Source: Gnetum montanum (taxonomy: Eukaryota; Streptophyta; Gnetopsida; Gnetales; Gnetaceae). Taken from it: DNA of 64,000 nt. The notes under the pieces are model-generated. The model had not been told where the DNA came from and made no database searches. It was given only the letters and a program-made list of their open reading frames with translations. The position numbers and the translations under genes are program-made. Positions 58,100 through 64,000 of the stretch are shown here, one piece after another (position 1 is the stretch's first letter; every line of letters begins with the position of its first letter). The stretch lies in assembly GCA_015680685.1 (NCBI GenBank), contig MNCI01035277.1:188038-252037 (forward strand). The letters are read 5' to 3'.

Positions 58100-59333
58100 A
58101 AAACTTAATTCCAAATAAATAATGCCTCCAATGTTTTGTTGCCTAAAGTATAGCATGTAGCTGTTTTTCATAGACACTATACTTTTGCCTTATTTCATAC
58201 AATTTTTCAGAGAAAAATGCAATGGGCTTACCTTCTTATGATAGCACTCCTCCAACTGCAAGTCCACTTGCATTCAACTTTACTTCAAAAATCTTGGAGA
58301 AATATGGAATACCAAACACTAGAAAACTATAGAATTTTTCTTTCAAAGCTTGGAATGATTTTTCCATTCCTTCATCCCATACAAAATCTGAATTCTTCTT
58401 TATGAAAGCAAGCATAGGTCATGTAACAAAACTAAAATTTCTAATAAACCTTTTATAAAAACCAACCAAACTAAGAAAATATCTTACATCCTCCACATCT
58501 TTATTTGAAGCCCACTCCTTATTGTCTTGCTCTTACTTTATATCATTTTAACTTGGTTTTTGAAAACAACATGATGTAAGCAAATAATGTTTTTCTTCAT
58601 AAATTGACTTTTTTGACATTTTTTACTAATTTGACCTCATGAAACTTTGAGCACACTAGTTTCAAGTATTACACATGTTCCTCATTAAAACTATACATAA
58701 GGATATCATCAAAGAAAACAATACAACATTTTCCAATAAGACCCCTTAAAACTTCATGCATAATTGTCATAAATATTCATGAAGCATTGTTTAGTCCAAA
58801 AGGGATGACTAACCATTCATATAAAAAATCCTTTCTCTTAAAGATTTTTTTTCATTTATCTTCCAATATAATAAAAATTTGATGATAGACACTCTTTAAG
58901 TTACTCTTTGAGAAAATTTTAGCATTAACAAATATATTAATAATGTCATCCATTCTAGGAATAGGAAATCTGTACTTGATAGTGATCTTATTGATAGCCC
59001 TAGAATCTATGCACATTTTCATATCATCCACATATTTCTATGGAATAAGTATAATAGGAATGACACAAGGAGAAATGGATTTCTTAATGAAGCCATAAGA
59101 GAGTAATTCATTTTCTTGTGCAACTACTCCCTCTAATTTGGAATCATGCAATAATCTCTCTTATTTGGAATGGTAGATCTAGGCATAAAATTAATTTGAT
59201 GTTGAATGAACCTTATTGGAGGAAGCCTATTGAATTTTTCCTTGAAAACATCAACAAATTTCAATGCTAATAGCTTCAGTACTCGAGGAAGTTCATTTGA
59301 AATCTTCCCTTCACTTGTTGCAAGTGTTAACAT
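58100..59333 (-). pseudogene. Chromovirus reverse transcriptase and RNase H
   Basis: Start of RT at 59133-59333: SNELPRVLKLLALKFVDVF, NRLPPIRFIQHQINFMP. The catalytic box CIVFFDDIL lies at 58700-58720 with both aspartates intact. RNase H remnants at 58130-58300 read GKPIAFFSEKL and KYSVYEKQLHA. Frames shift several times between 58400 and 59100. Confidence 0.8.
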
Positions 59334-59707
59334 GATGACAAAACCATGCCCAACTTCTTCATGTGCTTGTAGCTATTCTTTATCACTTAGCAAGATCAAT
59401 GTAGCTTTTTTAGAAACACTTTCCTTGTATTTATGGCAAGCCATAGGGATTAAATCATTTATTTCATCTTCCCTTAGTGCTAACCAAACATTTCGCACTT
59501 CATGAAAAGAAGCCTTATTGTCAAAATTTCAAAGTCTTCTTACAAGGACATCAACGAATGTCATAATGTACTTTATCTTTAAAGGAACCAATCTTGAAAG
59601 AAAAAATACACATCTTCCTCATCTCTTCGAAATAATATTTTGGAAGCTAATGAAATCTATAGGGCTTAAGGTATGAAAATGTCTTCAAGTCAAGCTTAGC
59701 AACAATC

Positions 59708-59923
59708 TTAGAAGAAATCACATTTCTTGGCACCACCATCAATAAAAATGTGTACCCATTTATCACTATGAAGACATGTAGCCCCAATCCTAAAGAGCAT
59801 CTTTCTCATAGAATCTTCATTGATGTTCACATTTCCCATGAAAGTGAAAGAATTTATTTTAGTTACATATTCTATTATAAGAGCATGGGGATTACCTTCA
59901 TTGAAGAATTCTCCTTTCTCCAA
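59708..59923 (-). pseudogene. Chromovirus protease-region fragment
   Basis: A 71-codon frame ends WVHIFIDGGAKKCDFF. The IDGGA resembles the (V/I)D(S/G)GA active site of plant Ty3 proteases, just upstream of RT. Before it comes PHALIIEYVTKINSFTFMGN. The fold cannot be confirmed from this piece. Confidence 0.5.
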
Positions 59924-59982
59924 GGTTTGGAGTTCTTTGCTCCTAAAAACCTTTGGCTTTCTATATTCCTATTGCTTGTGTT

Positions 59983-61104
59983 CTATTTCACTATAATTGA
60001 AACATTGAAGTTTGGAAGCATAGTCATTCCCTTGATCCTTCCCTTTGTTAAAGTAGTATTTCTTAGATTCTTAGCCCTTTGTAGATTTCTTTTGCTTCTC
60101 ATTTTTGTTTTTCTTGGCATTTTCCTTCTCCTTAACTTCCTTCTCATCCTTAGACACTTTGGAGTCCTTGCCCTTAGAAGATTTGGAACTTCTATTGAAG
60201 CCTTAAATTTTCTTATTAGCTTTAAGATCCAATTCAAAACCTCATCTAATGTTTAGGACATATAGAATGTTAGCTCCTATTATTATTTCCTCTTTAATCC
60301 TTCTTAGAAATTAGATGCTTGCTCATAGTCATTCCAATGAAATTTTGCTTGCTATATGACTTTGCAAAAATCCATGTAGAAGTCTTTAACACTATTGTCA
60401 TCTTGCCTTAGATATTTCAATTTTTGGATTGTTTTTTGTTTATGATGATTCTTTTGAAATGTTTTTTTGAGCATGAATTGAATTAGGGACCACTGTTTGA
60501 TAGGAGCTTTATTACTTACAAGGTAAGTATGGATCTTTTTCTTCCACCAAATAGGTACCACACCCTTAAGTTTGGTCTTACCATATGGTACTTTTTGATT
60601 TTCTTCAACATCTTTAGGTTCAAATAACTTATTCAAGATCTTTAGTCGAGAAAGAAAATATTTAGTTCCCTCCAACCCATTGAAAGTTTTTACTTCCACA
60701 TAAGGTATTCTAGAGGCATGCCTAAAAGTCAATGCAATAGTGGTCTCTATTTTCTCTTTAGGATTCCTTTCAGTCCTAGAAGTAGGTTCATTGATCCTCC
60801 ATCTTGGACATCTTGACCTATGGAACTTTATCCAACAATTAGAAAATGAGGGTTTTCATCATATTTCTCATCTTTCTTGATGTCTTTATTTCCAAAAGGA
60901 ATGTTATCTTCAAGGTCTAACATGGATGGTTGCCTTGTTGAAGAAGTCCTTAGTGAAGAAAATTTTGAGTTAACATCTTGACTAAATGCCTTTAGTGTTG
61001 GAGGCTAATCTTTCTTTTCTTCAAGCTTCACAAGAATCTTACATACAACCCTCAAGTCTTCCATGTTCTTGACTAGGCACTAAATTGATTTCTTCTTGGG
61101 CTTC
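59983..61104 (-). pseudogene. Chromovirus Gag
   Basis: Possible start MKPKKKSI at 61104. Core at 60352-60732: RIPYVEVKTFNGLEGTKYFL, VPIWWKKKIHTYLVSNKAPI, KYLRQDDNSVKDFYMDFCK, the retrotransposon gag domain with its WW and F...Y pattern. A Lys/Arg-rich C-terminal part (59983-60237) is nucleic-acid-binding in type; no intact CCHC knuckle is seen. Confidence 0.75.
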
Positions 61105-61444
61105 ATGATCAAATGGACTTAAAAGATAAATTACATAAATACCCATAAGAAATTACAAAAGGATTAAGTGTACCCATAACCAAGAGTACCCAATTAGATT
61201 CAATAAGAGATATGACAATAAAAAATAGGATTCATATATTTTCCACAAATCCTAGTTAAACAAGGTTAATGGATATTCTAACCAATAAGAATTTACAATA
61301 ACCAATTCTATTAATTATCCAAAATTACCAAAAGAAGGCTAATTAGATCCTAATTGAGCATGGACAATAACATCAACAAAATTTCAAACCAAAATTAAGT
61401 TGGATATGAGTGAATTCTTGTGAGTAGATATAGAGGATTCCTAT

Positions 61445-61850
61445 TAATGAGTGGCGAGGTACCCCCTACACTCAACCATACGAATACGAGCGTAGCATGC
61501 GTGATCCAGTTGAACTCCACAGACTAAGTGCCTACACGCCTCATGGAACACTTAAAGTTAATCATTCGTTGTCTTCTCAGACTTACTTGTAGTTGCCACG
61601 GTGTATGGTTAAGTCTGAGGTATATGATTTTTATAGCTTTTATGGTTTTATCTCCTATGTTATTGAGGTGAAGGGTTGAAGAAGGTAATTCCTAACTTTA
61701 ACTAACTAACTAAGTCTAAATTAACCTAGCATCAGCATCCGTTCCCACTTACCGTACACACCCTGAACCGATGCAACCATGGCTACCAAACGTTAATCGT
61801 TGCTGGGATCACCACGCGTAATGCACGTGCTCGAAGTTATCGTACTAAGG
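61445..61850 (-). repeat. Partial 3' LTR of Athila-like copy 3
   Basis: Collinear with 63690-64000 for about 300 bases, then continues like the copy 1 LTR to TGCTCGAAGT(A/T) and ends abruptly at gag. The part with the TATA box is missing. Confidence 0.85.
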
Positions 61851-63543
61851 CACTTAACTCTTCTACAATCTTTAGGATAGTTTCAATTCTAGAGTCTAAG
61901 GAACTCCATATGTCATCTACCTTAGCCACTATTTCCATTGTTAGTTTCTGAAGCAGAAAGGTCTTTCTGTTCACCAACTCTTCGAGTGGTGACTCATCCT
62001 CTTCATCACAAAATTTCACTCCCCTCTTCTAGAGGGAAGGATCGTGGTTGTATTCTTCCATACTTTCCCTTTTTCGTAGCTCCCCTTCTTCTTTTGCTAC
62101 TTGCTCTAACAAGCGATGTACTTCATGGGATCTAAGTTCTAATAATCGCCCTTGGGCATAAGTCCCAAGGGTTCTCCTAGTCTCATATCTTTGCCCATCT
62201 ACAATGTGGCGGAGTTGATCCCTCTATGTATAACCATGGCCCAAGCAACGATGTAACAATGCGTAATAGTGGCCCATGGCAGCATCCAAGGGTTCATGAT
62301 TTCCTTGCTTCCATCCTTAGATCTTCTTACGCAAATTAAACACTCTGGAGTACGTCTGATACTTAACGTTGAAGAGTTCTAGCATTGTACTCCACCTCCT
62401 GATGGTTTCCGATTCTAAGGACTGGTACCAACTCTCTACTTCCTTGATAAGTGTCCTGGGAAACAACTTAAGTTTTTGCCACTCGTTTTCTATGTTTTGC
62501 AAGGCTCAGGCATCGTGGAATGCCTGTAAATGATGTTGTGGATCCGCGTTGTATCCCCCTTCGAAGTGTGGGATGTTATTCATGTCTAAGCATTTGATCC
62601 GACTATCTTTTAAATGCCTTGTTGGGATTATTACTGCCTCCATTATATCTAGCATGCTTCGGGTGGCAAGTAGGGGTTCATCATGATCATCTCTTTCATG
62701 ACTTATATGATGTCTACATTGCTCCCTACTTTCCCTTCCTTCATGCCCTTGTCCTCTCTCTCGACTCTCTCATCAGGGTCTCTCATTTCTCTCACCTTTA
62801 TCCTCTCCGTTGTGCTCGTCATGATTGCACCCTAATGTGGAAGGAGAGGGTGAATGATGTGAAGAAGGGGAAGAAGAAGGAGACCCATTGCCATGACGAT
62901 GTTTCTTACCTTCCCTTCTGTGGCTTCAGCCCCGATCATGATGATAATCTGAGTGTCCATCCTTGGCATTTGTTGTTGTTCCCTCTGTGAATAGTTGGTG
63001 TTCATGGGAATCAGAACTAGGATTATGTATCATGGAGCATAGGTTCTAATACCCCACCTCCTCACCTTCGTTAGGAGGGGGAACATCTTTCTATAGAGAA
63101 CCCGTTACAAGTGGTTCACCATCTCTAGTTTCACTTAGGACATGTAGGTCCTCTTTGCCCTTCAACAGTGTATGTTGGCTCTCCTACCTTGAGTCCCTCA
63201 TACATTGTAATTTTGTGGGATGATAATCCCTCAAGTCAAAATCTACTGCAACGTATTCAACATATAATTCTGTCATGCCAATCTGTGCCAGAGCACGGAA
63301 AAGCATGTTAGGGACTGATCGATCTGGAGGTAACACAATGTTATCATGCAAGTCTCTCTAGCACATCATCTCATCCTGATGAAGGATAAAATTATAATTA
63401 GGTATATACTCATTGGGATGAGTATATTTCACCCTATATTGTTGAGGAACCGGCTGATTTAGGCTATGTGTTTTTGATTGCCGACTGTTCTTTGTATGAT
63501 CCTTAGGTGATTTGTTGCTCTTGTGAGAAGAAGAAGAAGACAT
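61850..63543 (-). pseudogene. Athila-like Gag (copy 3), C-terminally truncated
   Basis: ATG at 63541-63543 opens MSSSSSHKSNKSPKDHTKN, then QYRVKYTHPNEYIPNYNFIL. The middle is broken by frameshifts. Capsid part at 62317-62502: NEWQKLKLFPRTLIKEVESW and RRWSTMLELFNVKYQTYSRV. The last part at 61862-62019 (EEDESPLEELVNRKTFLLQK, AKVDDIWSSLDSRIETILK) ends where the LTR fragment begins. This shows best what the family's Gag start looks like. Confidence 0.8.
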
Positions 63544-63670
63544 GATGTCTTATTCAGTGTGCTATTTAACCGTTATTTATTTTTTTCTTATTTGATTAAC
63601 CCTAAGGTTTGTTTAAGCTTCCAACGATGTGAATGATCTCTTATGTTCTACTTAGCACACAAACACTTAG

Positions 63671-63688
63671 TCCCCGGCAACGGCGCCA
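63671..63688 (-). other. Primer-binding site (tRNA-Asp), copy 3
   Basis: The minus strand reads TGGCGCCGTTGCCGGGGA, a perfect 18-base complement of the plant tRNA-Asp 3' end, one base from the LTR. This primer site is typical of Athila elements. Confidence 0.9.
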
Positions 63689-63689
63689 A

Positions 63690-64000
63690 TGATGAGTGGC
63701 GAGGTACCCCTACACTCAACCATACGAATACGAGCATAGCATGCATGATCTAGTCGAACTTCGTAGACTAAGTGCCTACATGCCTCATGGAACACTTAAG
63801 GTTAATTATTCATTGTCTTCCCAGACTTACTTGTAGTTTTCACAGTGTATGGTTAAGTAAGTCTGAGGTATATGATTTTTATAGCTTTTATGGTTTTATC
63901 TCCTATGCTATTGAGGTGAAGGGTTGAAGAAGCTAATTCCTAACTTTAACTAACTAACTAAGTCTAAATTAACCTAGCATCAGCATCCATTCCCACTTAC
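63690..64000 (-). repeat. 5' LTR of Athila-like copy 3 (cut by window)
   Basis: Begins TGATGAGTGGCGAGG next to the primer site and continues to the window end. It aligns with 61445-61760 with few differences. Confidence 0.9.

Larger units (their letters stand above)
55790..61440 (-). mobile_element. Chromovirus (Ty3/gypsy), decayed
   Basis: Minus-strand order: gag (59980-61104), protease-like piece (59708-59923), RT (58400-59333), RNase H (58100-58300), integrase (57000-57650), chromodomain remnant (56610-56700), LTR candidate (55790-56522). The integrase and chromodomain place it with plant chromoviruses. The right LTR is not present before 61445, where an Athila-like LTR begins. Confidence 0.82.
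61445..64000 (-). mobile_element. Athila-like element, internally deleted (copy 3)
   Basis: Right LTR starts at 63690 and runs off the window. Primer site and gag lie to its left. A partial LTR (61445 to about 61850) is joined directly to the middle of gag, so the rest of gag, all of pol and part of the 3' LTR are missing. The LTRs share GAGTGGCGAGGTACCCC, CACTCAACCATACGAATACG and long collinear blocks. Confidence 0.85.

Noticed and set aside
59750-60256. 168-codon plus-strand ORF, very hydrophobic
   Set aside because: It is the complement of the Lys/Arg-rich gag tail and protease region of the chromovirus; poly-Lys codons read backward give Phe and Leu.

Overview
This window is nuclear DNA of a seed plant with a large, repeat-rich genome. 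It contains plant-type Ty3/gypsy retrotransposons (Athila-like, Tat/Ogre-like and chromovirus), a plant Helitron, tRNA-derived SINE-like units and a foldback element. All are old: frames carry many stops and the LTR pairs differ visibly. The very large elements and old LTR pairs would fit a gymnosperm, but that is inference. I found no intact host gene, rRNA, tRNA gene or CRISPR array.

Layout, left to right. 1-5.8 kb: 5' half of an Athila-like element on the minus strand, running off the left edge. 5.8-10.6 kb: unassigned AT-rich DNA with a SINE-like unit, a possible copia-type LTR and a TATA-bearing segment. 10.6-10.94 kb: a 320-bp foldback. 10.96-12.81 kb and 32.12-37.2 kb: the two halves of one minus-strand Helitron (Rep plus PIF1-like helicase). 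They are separated by a 19.3-kb Tat/Ogre-like LTR retrotransposon (12814-32124) inserted inside the helicase reading frame. 37.2-38.3 kb: tandem repeats with a higher-order period. 39384-51728: a complete but decayed Athila-like element with LTRs, TSD and tRNA-Asp primer site. 51.7-55.8 kb: unassigned DNA, a dispersed repeat copy and a second SINE-like unit. 55.8-61.4 kb: a decayed chromovirus (gag, PR, RT, RNase H, integrase, chromodomain remnant). 61445-64000: a third Athila-like element, internally deleted, next to the chromovirus leader and running off the right edge.

The most unusual object is the Tat/Ogre-like element. Between gag and pol, where protease is expected, it carries about 5 kb with a multi-exon gene in the opposite (plus) orientation. 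That gene has its own TATA box, splice-like junctions and a last large frame of 820 bp broken by five stops. I do not recognise its product. Short repeats with a CTAGTTTAAGGTC core occur in three clusters at the module boundaries of this element. A second, palindromic family (CTACGCTA/TAGCGTAG) fills its LTRs and leader.

No gene here appears able to make a complete protein. Several catalytic residues are lost by single transitions: integrase Glu to Lys in the Tat element, and RT Asp to Asn in the second Athila-like element. Most premature stops checked are one C-to-T change from a sense codon, as expected for long-methylated, silenced repeats.
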